Notes: generated by a model not told the origin, from the sequence alone. A stretch of DNA of 6,789 nt from Betaproteobacteria bacterium (GCA_019245555.1 JAFARH010000243.1:1-6789), one strand, 5' to 3'. Counted from the first letter of the stretch, positions 1 to 5,723 are shown. Program-made: numbers and translations.

Positions 1-131
1 ACGCGCGACAGGATGTCCGCACCCGTTCCCGGCGTATAGGGAACGATGATGTGGATCGGGCGGGAGGGATAGTCCTCGGCGCCGGCGCCCACCGCGTACA
101 GGAGAAACAGCAGAGCCAGAAAGCGGGTCAT
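1..131 (-). CDS. Bug/TctC-family solute-binding protein, N-terminal part only
   Basis: Read on the minus strand, this gives a signal peptide followed by the start of a tripartite tricarboxylate transporter substrate-binding protein (Bug/TctC); the rest lies beyond the left edge. From the ATG at 131 the protein begins MTRFLALLFLLYAVGAGA, a short basic N-terminus and a hydrophobic core, then EDYPSRPIHIIVPYTPG and GADILSR, which fit the family pattern of YPxxPIxxIVPxxPGGxxDxxAR. Such proteins bind carboxylates in the periplasm and hand them to TctA/TctB-type permeases, none of which is visible here. A second in-frame ATG lies at 137 (MRMTRF). I prefer 131 because a -10-like CATAAT (minus strand 143-138) ends 6 nt before it and there is no Shine-Dalgarno sequence. 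The start is almost the same as that of the second Bug gene at 5719 (both MTR, from ATGACCCGC). The gene is divergent from the oxygenase at 149. Family assignment is firm; ligand unknown. Confidence 0.85.
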   Translation of the reverse strand, partial: MTRFLALLFLLYAVGAGAEDYPSRPIHIIVPYTPGTGADILSR

Positions 132-148
132 ACGCATATTATGGAAGC
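132..148. promoter_or_regulatory. Candidate symmetric bidirectional promoter between two divergent genes
   Basis: The gap between the divergent ATGs at 131 (minus) and 149 (plus) holds the near-palindrome CATATTATG (135-143, arms CATA/TATG around T139). On the plus strand TATTAT (137-142) matches the -10 consensus TATAAT at five of six bases and ends 6 nt before the ATG at 149. On the minus strand CATAAT (143-138) also matches at five of six and ends 6 nt before the ATG at 131. The two start codons are 18 bp apart. No convincing -35 hexamer is seen in either direction, so an activator or a weak -35 would be needed. The call is by inspection only; no transcript data are available. Confidence 0.5.
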
Positions 149-1420
149 ATGAGCGTGACGCCGCTGGTCCTGAACGAACCGCAGGCCCTGCGTTTCGAAA
201 TCAATCGGGCCGCGCTCGTCGACCAGAAGATTTTCGACACCGAGCGCGAGAAGATCTTCGAGCGCTGCTGGCTCTACGTCGGGCACGAGTCAGAGGTGAG
301 AGAGCCCGGTGACTTCCGCACCCGCACGATCTGCGGTCGGCCGATCCTCTTCTGCCGCGACACTGCGAACGCGCTGCGCGTCTTCCTGAACACCTGCCGG
401 CACCGCGGCACTGTCGTCTGCCGCGAAGCTGCGGGCAATGCCGAGCGCTACACCTGCTTCTATCACGGCTGGACCTACGATCGCGACGGCAAGCTCTATG
501 CGGTGCCGGGGCAGAGCGCCTATCCGCCGAGCTTCGACAAAACCCGGCTCGGCCTGCAGCCGCCGCCGAAGGTTGATAACTATCGCGGCTTTGTCTTCCT
601 GAACTTTGATGCCGGCGCACCAGCGTTGAAGGAGTATCTCGGGCGCGCGACCGAATACATCGACCTCGTGCTCGACCAGTCGCCGTCGGGTCGGATGGAA
701 GTGATCCACGGCACGCAGGAATACGACATCCGCGCCAACTGGAAGCTCCTGGTGGAGAACAGCTTCGACGACTATCACCTCATCACCACGCACGCGACGT
801 GGCTCGATTACCTCAAGAGCTCCGGCGTCGAGATCAAGCGCCCGGAGAAAGGGCATGTGCTGCCTTCGCACGGGCTCGGCAAAGATCTCGGCGGCGGCCA
901 CGGCACGACCGACAACGTCAACTTCCGAGGCCGTCCGGTCGCCGCGTGGATCCCGATCTATGGCGACGCGGCGAAGCCCGAGCTCGACCGCATCCGTTCG
1001 GAAGTCACCGCACGGCTGGGCGCCGAGCGCGCGAAGCGTGTGTGCGATACCAATCGCAACCTGCTCATCTTCCCGAACCTGGTGCTGCTCGACGGCTCGT
1101 CGGTCTCCGTGCGCAGCTTCCAGCCGACCGCGCCCGATCGCATGCGGGTTCGCGCCTGGGCGCTCGGGCCGGTGGAGGAAACGCCGCTCGCACGCCAGGT
1201 GCGGCTGGACAGCTTCCTCACCTTCTATGGTCCCGGCGGCTTCGCCACGCCTGACGACATCGAGGCATTGGAATCGGTGCAGACCGGCCTTGGCACCTAC
1301 AAGGAAGTGCAGTGGTCGCCGCTTTCGCGCGGCATGGCGAAGGAGGGCGACCAGCTCAACACCGATGAGGCGCATTTGCGCGCCTTCTGGGTGCAATGGG
1401 ACAAGTTGATGCGTTCATGA
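149..1420 (+). CDS. Aromatic-ring-hydroxylating (Rieske) oxygenase, alpha subunit
   Basis: Catalytic large subunit of a multicomponent Rieske non-heme iron oxygenase, which inserts O2-derived oxygen into an aromatic ring using electrons from a reductase or ferredoxin. The Rieske [2Fe-2S] motif is complete: C83-x-H85, 17 residues, C103-x2-H106. The mononuclear iron site is also complete: in ENSFDDYHLITTH, D207 is the inter-subunit bridging Asp and H210 and H215 are ligands (D-x2-H-x4-H). The third ligand is D369 or D370 in TPDDIEALESVQTGL, the usual C-terminal signature. At 423 residues it is normal for alpha subunits of the benzoate/anthranilate/salicylate/terephthalate type. The ATG at 149 has only GGAAG ending 1 nt before it; a GTG at 155 would have better spacing (7 nt), but the -10-like element at 137-142 suits a leaderless ATG at 149. 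The beta subunit follows with a 4-bp overlap. Reductase and ferredoxin genes are absent from the window. Family certain, substrate unknown. Confidence 0.95.
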   Translation: MSVTPLVLNEPQALRFEINRAALVDQKIFDTEREKIFERCWLYVGHESEVREPGDFRTRTICGRPILFCRDTANALRVFLNTCRHRGTVVCREAAGNAERYTCFYHGWTYDRDGKLYAVPGQSAYPPSFDKTRLGLQPPPKVDNYRGFVFLNFDAGAPALKEYLGRATEYIDLVLDQSPSGRMEVIHGTQEYDIRANWKLLVENSFDDYHLITTHATWLDYLKSSGVEIKRPEKGHVLPSHGLGKDLGGGHGTTDNVNFRGRPVAAWIPIYGDAAKPELDRIRSEVTARLGAERAKRVCDTNRNLLIFPNLVLLDGSSVSVRSFQPTAPDRMRVRAWALGPVEETPLARQVRLDSFLTFYGPGGFATPDDIEALESVQTGLGTYKEVQWSPLSRGMAKEGDQLNTDEAHLRAFWVQWDKLMRS

Positions 1421-1887
1421 GCCGAGCAGAGGTCGAAGACTTTCTTTTCCACGAGGCGTCGCTGCTCGACGCATGGAATCTGGACGAGTGGCTCCAGCTC
1501 CTGAGCGACGATGCGACTTACCGAGTGCCGTCGAACGACCAGCCACAATCCGATCCGAAGTCCGCGCTCTTCACCATCGCCGACGACATCCGCCGGATTC
1601 GCGCGCGAGTCACGCGGCTGCAGGATCCTCACGCGCATGCCGAGTCGCCGCGCTCGCGTACGCGGCGCATGATCTCCAACGTGCGCATCGTCGAAGAGAA
1701 GCCGCTCGTCGTGGAGGCGAACTTCGTGATCTATCGCTTCCGCGGCAACGAGGACGTGCGCCAGTACGTGGGGCGCTACCGGCACACGCTCGAGAAGCGG
1801 GACGGCAAGCTCAAGATCAAGTCGCGCGAGGCCATCCTCGACGCGATGGAGCTCGCTTCTCTGGGAACGGTCAGCTTCATCCTCTGA
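1417..1887 (+). CDS. Aromatic-ring-hydroxylating oxygenase, beta (small) subunit
   Basis: Small structural subunit (SnoaL/NTF2-like fold) that assembles with the alpha subunit at 149-1420 into the oxygenase, typically an alpha3beta3 hexamer. The 156-residue product has the family's features in order: an N-terminal helix pattern EVEDFLFHEASLLDAWNLDEW (residues 5-25), DDATYRVPSND (31-41), SRTRRMISNVRIVEE in the middle, KSREAILDA near the end, and the typical hydrophobic end SFIL. It carries no metal site, as expected. I chose the ATG at 1417, which overlaps the alpha stop as ATGA, over the in-frame ATG at 1396. The later start gives the normal N-terminus and the usual translational coupling; no strong Shine-Dalgarno precedes it. 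Its stop overlaps the next ATG (TGATG), pointing to a former third coupled gene (see 1887-1952). Confidence 0.93.
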   Translation: MSRAEVEDFLFHEASLLDAWNLDEWLQLLSDDATYRVPSNDQPQSDPKSALFTIADDIRRIRARVTRLQDPHAHAESPRSRTRRMISNVRIVEEKPLVVEANFVIYRFRGNEDVRQYVGRYRHTLEKRDGKLKIKSREAILDAMELASLGTVSFIL

Positions 1888-1952
1888 TGATGACCGGCCG
1901 CTGTCTCTGTGGTGCCGTGAGATCTGCCTCGTTATATGAAGACACGGCGTAA
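1887..1952 (+). pseudogene. Remnant of a GFA-family (CENP-V/GFA domain) gene, N-terminal 21 codons
   Basis: An ATG overlapping the beta-subunit stop (TGATG) opens a 21-codon frame ending at TAA 1950-1952. Its first half, MMTGRCLCGAVR, matches the start of GFA proteins (glutathione-dependent formaldehyde-activating enzyme family), which begin with G-x-C-x-C-GAVRY; the two cysteines (C6, C8) would be zinc ligands. After residue 12 the resemblance stops (SASLYEDTA) and the frame ends, whereas full GFA proteins run to about 110-190 residues. Neither other frame continues the family, and only about 30 bp remain before the next gene's start. I read this as a gene truncated by deletion just after its zinc-knuckle start. 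It could instead be a short coupled peptide that resembles GFA by chance. The codon context (TGATG coupling) supports former operon membership. Confidence 0.5.
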
Positions 1953-1982
1953 CGCCGAACCGATTCGGAAAGGACCGCGCAA

Positions 1983-2693
1983 ATGAGCGACAAGTTGGCA
2001 TTGGTCACCGGCACGAGCTCCGGCATAGGCACTGCAGTGGCAACGGAATTGCTCAAGCGCGGCTGGACTGTCGTTGGCATCGCACGGCGTCAGGCCAAGT
2101 TCGGAGAGCGTTACCAGCATCTGGCACTCGATCTTTCGGACGCGTCGGTGGCGAAGAAGATCGAGAAGGAATTCGGCGCGAAGCTCGGCGAACGTGCGTG
2201 GGAGCGAGTCGGCGTGGTCAACAACGCGGCGGTCGGGCTTTCGGGGCGCGTGCAGAGCCTCGATGTAGATGAGCTCGCCAGGTCGTTTGTGCTGAACACG
2301 GCGATGCCGCTGTGGCTTATGGGTCTGGCGATAAAGAAGGCGAAAGCGCCCGTCCGAGTGGTGAACGTATCCTCAGGCGCAGCGGTGCGTCCGTTTCCAG
2401 GTCTGGCGGCGTACTGCGCGGCCAAGGCGGGACTGCATCTGGGAGGCGCATCCGTGGCGGCGGAAGATGCGCCGAACCTGCACATCCTGAGTTATCAGCC
2501 GGGCGTCGTGGATACCGAGATGCAACTCTCCACCCGCACGAAGTCGCTCGACGATTTCCCGTGGGGTACGACGTTCCGCCAGTACCACGCCGAGGGGCGT
2601 CTCGTGTCGCCCGATCGGCCGGCGGCCGACATCGTGCAGTTCCTCGAGGCCGACGGCGGCGAGCGCTTCACCGAAAAGAGGCTCGCGGCGTGA
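1983..2693 (+). CDS. Short-chain dehydrogenase/reductase (SDR), sepiapterin/benzil-reductase-like
   Basis: A 236-residue classical SDR, an NAD(P)-dependent oxidoreductase acting on alcohol/carbonyl groups in the cytoplasm. The Rossmann glycine motif TGTSSGIG is at residues 9-16, the NNAAVG equivalent of NNAG at 80-85, and a likely structural Asn at N105. The catalytic Ser-Tyr-Lys are S131, Y144 and K148 (YCAAK), followed by QPGVVDTEMQ at 172-181. Arg35-Arg36 after the second beta strand (GIARR) suggests NADP(H) preference. The short length and the PGVVDTEMQ block resemble the sepiapterin-reductase/benzil-reductase group more than BphB- or BenD-type cis-diol dehydrogenases, so a dihydrodiol dehydrogenase role next to the oxygenase is possible but not shown. 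The start is supported by AAAGGA (1969-1974) 8 nt upstream. It follows the oxygenase genes after a 30-bp gap from the GFA remnant, and its stop overlaps the cupin start as GTGA. Confidence 0.9.
   Translation: MSDKLALVTGTSSGIGTAVATELLKRGWTVVGIARRQAKFGERYQHLALDLSDASVAKKIEKEFGAKLGERAWERVGVVNNAAVGLSGRVQSLDVDELARSFVLNTAMPLWLMGLAIKKAKAPVRVVNVSSGAAVRPFPGLAAYCAAKAGLHLGGASVAAEDAPNLHILSYQPGVVDTEMQLSTRTKSLDDFPWGTTFRQYHAEGRLVSPDRPAADIVQFLEADGGERFTEKRLAA
2677..2681 (+). promoter_or_regulatory. Ribosome binding site fixing the GTG start of the cupin
   Basis: AGAGG inside the 3' end of the SDR gene lies 8 nt before GTG at 2690. That GTG overlaps the SDR stop as GTGA, and no in-frame ATG gives a cupin N-terminus, so this site decides the start. 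Confidence 0.6.
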
Positions 2694-2986
2694 ACCTCAA
2701 GTCGACGTTCGCCGTGCTCGGTCCGAAGCTCGGCGTGACGCCAGTGCCGGCGACGCCGGCGCACGTGTGGCCCACCTGGGAGCGCCATCCGGCGGGCGAC
2801 GAGATCGTCTGCCTTCTGTCCGGTCGTGCCACCTTTGTCCTCGAGGACGGCAAACGCATCGACGTGGGCGAGCCGGGCGAATTCGTCATCGTGCCGAAAG
2901 GAACGTGGCATACGGCGAAGACCACGGTCCCGACGAAGATGGTGTTCGTCACTCCGGGTGAGGGAACGGAGAACAAGCCATGCTAG
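2690..2986 (+). CDS. Small single-domain cupin protein
   Basis: A 98-residue cupin_2-type beta-barrel protein with a GTG start overlapping the SDR stop (GTGA). Cupin motif 1 is recognisable as WERHPAGDEIVCLLSG (residues 30-45), with H33, D37 and E38 as possible metal ligands. Motif 2 is PGEFVIVPKGTWHTA (62-76), with PxGxxH and H74. The classic HxH of motif 1 is replaced by HPxxDE, as in many small cupins of this kind, so metal binding is plausible but the chemistry is unknown. An N-terminal strand region (residues 1-29) precedes the barrel. Its tight coupling to an SDR upstream and to the DUF1272 gene downstream suggests one operon; it could be an isomerase, an enzyme acting on an unstable intermediate, or a binding protein. 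Being single-domain, it is unlike the bicupin gentisate dioxygenases. Confidence 0.82.
   Translation: MNLKSTFAVLGPKLGVTPVPATPAHVWPTWERHPAGDEIVCLLSGRATFVLEDGKRIDVGEPGEFVIVPKGTWHTAKTTVPTKMVFVTPGEGTENKPC
2968..2971 (+). promoter_or_regulatory. Ribosome binding site of the DUF1272 gene
   Basis: GGAG lies within the end of the cupin coding region, 8 nt before the ATG at 2980. It supports that start, which makes a 7-bp overlap with the cupin gene. Confidence 0.55.
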
Positions 2987-3285
2987 AGCTGCGACCCACC
3001 TGCGAGAACTGCAACAAGAAGTTGCCGGCGGATGCGCTCGACGCTTGGATCTGCACCTTCGAGTGCACGTTCTGCTCCTCCTGCGTGAAGAAGCTGCACA
3101 ACGTTTGCCCCAATTGCGGCGGGGGATTCATGCCGCGGCCGATCCGGCCGGCGAAGGACCATCATGGCGGGAACTATCTCGGCAAATATCCCGCGAGTCG
3201 GACGGCGAAGCACCGCCCGGTGGATTTTGCGGCGCACGAGAAACTCGCCGCCAAGCTGAAAGACGTTCCGCCCGACAAACGGTAA
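2980..3285 (+). CDS. DUF1272 domain protein (small cysteine-rich, probable zinc binder)
   Basis: A 101-residue protein that I recognise as DUF1272 from its opening MLELRPTCENCNKKLP, the core CTFECTFCSSC and then CPNCGG. Eight cysteines are arranged as C8-x2-C11, C25-x3-C29-x2-C32-x2-C35 and C43-x2-C46, which would suit two zinc sites (treble-clef or RING-like). The tail from residue 50 is basic and hydrophilic and includes the family-typical block LGKYPAS (67-73). The function of DUF1272 is not established; no enzyme motif, signal peptide or membrane segment is seen. The gene overlaps the cupin by 7 bp and appears to close the operon. The next gene starts 27 bp on, behind a separate promoter-like element. 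Family call confident, role unknown. Confidence 0.9.
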   Translation: MLELRPTCENCNKKLPADALDAWICTFECTFCSSCVKKLHNVCPNCGGGFMPRPIRPAKDHHGGNYLGKYPASRTAKHRPVDFAAHEKLAAKLKDVPPDKR

Positions 3286-3292
3286 ATAGATT

Positions 3293-3309
3293 CGGGTAAT
3301 ACAATCCCG
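3293..3309 (+). promoter_or_regulatory. Candidate promoter -10 inside an inverted repeat, before the second Rieske gene
   Basis: In the 27-bp gap between DUF1272 and the next gene, TACAAT (3300-3305) matches the -10 consensus at five of six bases and ends 7 nt before the ATG at 3313. It is framed by CGGG (3293-3296) and CCCG (3306-3309), a 4-bp inverted repeat around a 9-bp AT-rich core. No Shine-Dalgarno lies before the ATG and no good -35 hexamer is seen at 16-18 bp. The repeat may be an operator half-site pair or may be chance in GC-rich DNA. Confidence 0.4.
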
Positions 3310-3312
3310 CCC

Positions 3313-4380
3313 ATGGGACCTGAAACGCAAGCTTGCCTCATGAATTGCTGGTACGTCGCGGCCTGGGATCACGAGCTGATCGACGGAAAACTGCTCTCCC
3401 GCACGATCCTCGAGAAGCCGGTGGTGATCTACAGAGGCGATAGCGGTGCGGTGGTCGCGCTGGATAACCGCTGCTGTCATCGCGGCGCCAGGCTCTCCAA
3501 CGGCCGCCGCGAAGGCGACGATATCCGCTGCATGTACCACGGGCTGAAATTCAACGCGGCCGGCAAGTGCATCCAGATTCCCGGCCAGGACAACATTCCG
3601 CCGAAGCTCGGCGTGCGCAGCTACCCGGTCGTCGAGCGCCAGCACCTGATCTGGATCTGGATGGGCGATCCGGCGCAGGCCGATCCGTCCAAGATCCTCG
3701 AGTTCAACTATCTCTCCGATCCGAAGTGGCGCGGCAAGCCGGATTACATGCATTACAAGGCGAACTATCTGCTGATCGTCGACAACCTCTCGGACTTCGC
3801 CCATCTTGCGTTCGTGCACACGAAGACGCTCGGCGGGTCAGAGGAGTACGCCTACAAGTCGAAGCCGACCGCGATCGAGCGCATGGACGACGGCTTCCGC
3901 GTCGAGCGCTGGCACCTGAACTCCGACAAGCCGCCGTTCCACAAGAAGGTGGATCGCGCCGAGGGCAAGGTTGACCGCAGGAACATCGCCCGCATGTACG
4001 TGCCGGGCATCTTCTTCATGGAGACGCTCTTCGCCCCGGCGGGACAAGGCGCGGACAAAGGCAATCTGCAAAACGCGAAGCAATACCGCAACTGCCAGTT
4101 CTTCACGCCCGAGACGAAGAGCTCGACGCACTTCTTCTGGGACTACCTGCACGACTATGACCTCAACGACCCGACGATCGCGCTTTCGCTCAACAAGAGC
4201 ATGATCGAGGGATTCCTCGAAGATAAATTCATCATCGAAGGACAACAGGAAGTGCTCGACGCCGATCCCAACTTCAAGATGAACGCGATCGTGGCCGACG
4301 CGCCGCTCGCGCATTTCCGCCGCACCCTCGGCAAGCTGATCGACGCCGAGCGCGCCGCGCTGCAACCGGCGGCTGCATGA
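3313..4380 (+). CDS. Rieske non-heme iron oxygenase, vanillate O-demethylase (VanA)-like
   Basis: A 355-residue oxygenase of the single-subunit (alpha3) type, which oxidises aromatic acids or removes O-methyl or similar groups with electrons from a separate VanB-like reductase. The Rieske motif is C54-x-H56, 16 residues, C73-x2-H76. The iron site is N158-LS-D161-x2-H164-x4-H169 with D304 in FLEDKFIIEGQQ as the carboxylate ligand. The blocks NCWYVAAWDHEL, LSRTILEKPVVIYR, IPGQDNIPP and LIWIWMGDP are typical of the VanA/dicamba-demethylase group and unlike the alpha subunit at 149, so the two are not recent duplicates. ATG 3313 has a -10-like TACAAT 7 nt upstream and no Shine-Dalgarno; the in-frame ATG at 3340 (MNCWYVAAW) is an alternative start nearer the conserved block. 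A small lipoprotein gene follows with an ATGA overlap. No reductase gene is present. Substrate unknown. Confidence 0.92.
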   Translation: MGPETQACLMNCWYVAAWDHELIDGKLLSRTILEKPVVIYRGDSGAVVALDNRCCHRGARLSNGRREGDDIRCMYHGLKFNAAGKCIQIPGQDNIPPKLGVRSYPVVERQHLIWIWMGDPAQADPSKILEFNYLSDPKWRGKPDYMHYKANYLLIVDNLSDFAHLAFVHTKTLGGSEEYAYKSKPTAIERMDDGFRVERWHLNSDKPPFHKKVDRAEGKVDRRNIARMYVPGIFFMETLFAPAGQGADKGNLQNAKQYRNCQFFTPETKSSTHFFWDYLHDYDLNDPTIALSLNKSMIEGFLEDKFIIEGQQEVLDADPNFKMNAIVADAPLAHFRRTLGKLIDAERAALQPAAA

Positions 4381-4766
4381 GGCTTTTCATTGCATCCGTA
4401 ATTTTTCTCACGGGCTGCGCGACGGGCAGCATGGATCCGCATCGCTGGAAGACCGTGGAAGCACCGGCCAGCGGCGGCGCGGTGACAGTGAGCCACGGCC
4501 AGCGCCTGCGGCTGCCGCTTGCCACCAAGGCGAACGACGGCTACGAATGGCACCGCGTGGAGCCGGAGATCCTGACCATCATGACGGAAGGTCCTGCCGA
4601 TCCGGAGGGCATCAACTTCACCCCGGTGCGCAGCGGCGAAGAGAAGCTGCGCCTCGAGTATCGGCCCCTCGCCGGTGGCCCGGCGCAGCGCACCGTCAGC
4701 TACACCGTCACCGTGCCGAACGACAGCGCCTTCTGGTTCCGTCGCTTCTCGATGGCGCTACCGTAG
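4377..4766 (+). CDS. Small lipoprotein with chagasin-like (inhibitor I42) domain
   Basis: A 129-residue secreted protein with a lipoprotein signal: MRLFIASVIFLTGC, lipobox LTGC with C14 as the lipidated residue. The following Ala (not Asp) would favour outer-membrane sorting. The mature part is a beta-rich domain resembling chagasin-type cysteine-protease inhibitors: NDGYEW at 53-58 in place of NPTTGYxW, a central FTPVRSGEEKLRLEYRPL (81-98) in place of the G..x..RPW loop, and a closing strand TVSYTVTVP. The active loops are degenerate, so actual protease inhibition is doubtful and the fold may serve another binding role. It overlaps the Rieske oxygenase stop as ATGA, so it is probably co-translated with it, an odd partner for a catabolic enzyme. 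Its stop lies 2 bp from that of the convergent Bug gene. The lipoprotein call is firm; the I42 assignment is moderate. Confidence 0.65.
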   Translation: MRLFIASVIFLTGCATGSMDPHRWKTVEAPASGGAVTVSHGQRLRLPLATKANDGYEWHRVEPEILTIMTEGPADPEGINFTPVRSGEEKLRLEYRPLAGGPAQRTVSYTVTVPNDSAFWFRRFSMALP

Positions 4767-4768
4767 CG

Positions 4769-5719
4769 TTACTGTTTCGGGATTTTCGCGGCCTGCACCA
4801 CCTCGGCCATCGTCTGCATATCGCGCTGAAGTAGCGTCCGCAGCTCGGCGGGCGAGCAGCCGTCCGGCTCCGCGCCATCGGCTCCGACTCGCTGCACGAA
4901 TTCCGGCCGCCTGATTGCCCGCCGCACGGCGGCGAGCACGGTGTCCACAACAGGCGCCGGTGTATGCGCCGGCGCGAGCAGCCCGAAGTAGCCCACCACC
5001 TCGAAGCCAGGGACGGTTTCGCCGACCGTCGGGTACTCGGGCAGGACCGACGAGCGCTTGGGCGAGGTGATGCCGAGCGCGCGCAGTTTGCCGTCCTTCG
5101 CGTGATGCAGCGACGAGACGATGCTCGCGAACATGAGATCGACCTGCCCGCCGAGCACATCGGCGAGCGCCGGGCCCGCGCCGCGATAGACGATATGCGT
5201 CATCTCGATGCCGGCCGTGCGCTTGAAAAGCTCGCTCGTGAGGTGCGCCGTGCTGCCGATGCCGCTCGAGGCGTAGTTGAGCTTCCCCGGATTCGCTTTC
5301 GCGTACGCGATCAAATCCTTCACCGACTTCACCGGCAGCGAGTTGCGTATCACGAGGAGGAACGGCCCCGAGGCGATGTTGGTGATCGGCTCGAAATCTC
5401 CGATCGGGTCATACAGGCTCTGCTTCGCCAGCACCGCGTTCGAGGTGAAGCTGCTCGAGGCGAGAAAGAGCGTATAGCCGTCGGGCGGCGACTTCGCCAC
5501 GATCGACGCGCCGATCGAGCCGGCCGCGCCCGGCCGGTTGTCGACGATGACAGGTTGGCCGAGCTCTTCGCCGAGCGCCGGCGTGAGCGTGCGCGCCATG
5601 ATGTCCGTGGCGCCACCGGGGGCGAGACCGACCACCAATCTCACTGGTTTTGTGGGGTATGCCTCCGCCAATGCAAATTGCGAAACAGCGAGGAGGATTA
5701 CTGCGAAAACGCGGGTCAT
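4769..5719 (-). CDS. Bug/TctC-family periplasmic solute-binding protein
   Basis: A full-length (316-residue) tripartite tricarboxylate transporter substrate-binding protein. It has a signal peptide (MTRVFAVILLAVSQFALA, likely cut after ALA at residue 18). The family blocks follow in order: YPTKPVRLVV, PGGATDIMAR (34-43), VDNRPGAAGSIGA (59-71), DGYTL (80-84), YRGAGPALADVLGGQVDLMF (about 178-197) and the C-terminal LLAPAHTP region. Bug proteins bind small or aromatic carboxylates in the periplasm; no TctA/TctB permease lies nearby. Three starts are possible: GTG 5737, TTG 5725 and ATG 5719. ATG 5719 gives the signal peptide also seen in the Bug gene at 131. TTG 5725 has GAGG (5735-5732) 6 nt upstream and adds only Leu-Arg. 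The gene converges on the lipoprotein gene (2-bp gap) and diverges from the amidohydrolase, suggesting supply of that pathway's substrate. Ligand unknown. Confidence 0.93.
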   Translation of the reverse strand: MTRVFAVILLAVSQFALAEAYPTKPVRLVVGLAPGGATDIMARTLTPALGEELGQPVIVDNRPGAAGSIGASIVAKSPPDGYTLFLASSSFTSNAVLAKQSLYDPIGDFEPITNIASGPFLLVIRNSLPVKSVKDLIAYAKANPGKLNYASSGIGSTAHLTSELFKRTAGIEMTHIVYRGAGPALADVLGGQVDLMFASIVSSLHHAKDGKLRALGITSPKRSSVLPEYPTVGETVPGFEVVGYFGLLAPAHTPAPVVDTVLAAVRRAIRRPEFVQRVGADGAEPDGCSPAELRTLLQRDMQTMAEVVQAAKIPKQ

Positions 5720-5723
5720 GCGC

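Noticed and set aside
290..1396. Long open frame on the minus strand (368 codons) opposite the oxygenase alpha gene
   Set aside because: Low-complexity, Arg/His/Ala/Val-rich product with no family pattern; it mirrors codon bias of the well-supported plus-strand gene in GC-rich DNA.
1396..1419. Upstream ATG (1396) as start of the oxygenase beta subunit
   Set aside because: It adds seven residues not typical of the family and a larger overlap; ATG 1417 gives the standard ATGA coupling and N-terminus.
1960..1968. Small palindrome CCGATTCGG before the SDR
   Set aside because: Only 4-bp arms, no partner copy and no placement relative to a convincing promoter.
1887..1982. GFA remnant explained by a simple frameshift
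   Set aside because: The other two frames after 1920 do not continue the GFA pattern and less than 70 bp remain before the SDR start, so most of the gene is missing rather than shifted.
3168..3194. Inverted repeat GCGGGA/TCCCGC with a 15-nt loop
   Set aside because: Lies inside the DUF1272 coding region in the conserved NYLGKYPAS part, has no T-run, and such repeats are common by chance in GC-rich DNA.
4764..4771. Possible bidirectional terminator between convergent stops
   Set aside because: Only 2 bp separate the stop codons and I see no GC stem followed by a T-run on either strand around them.
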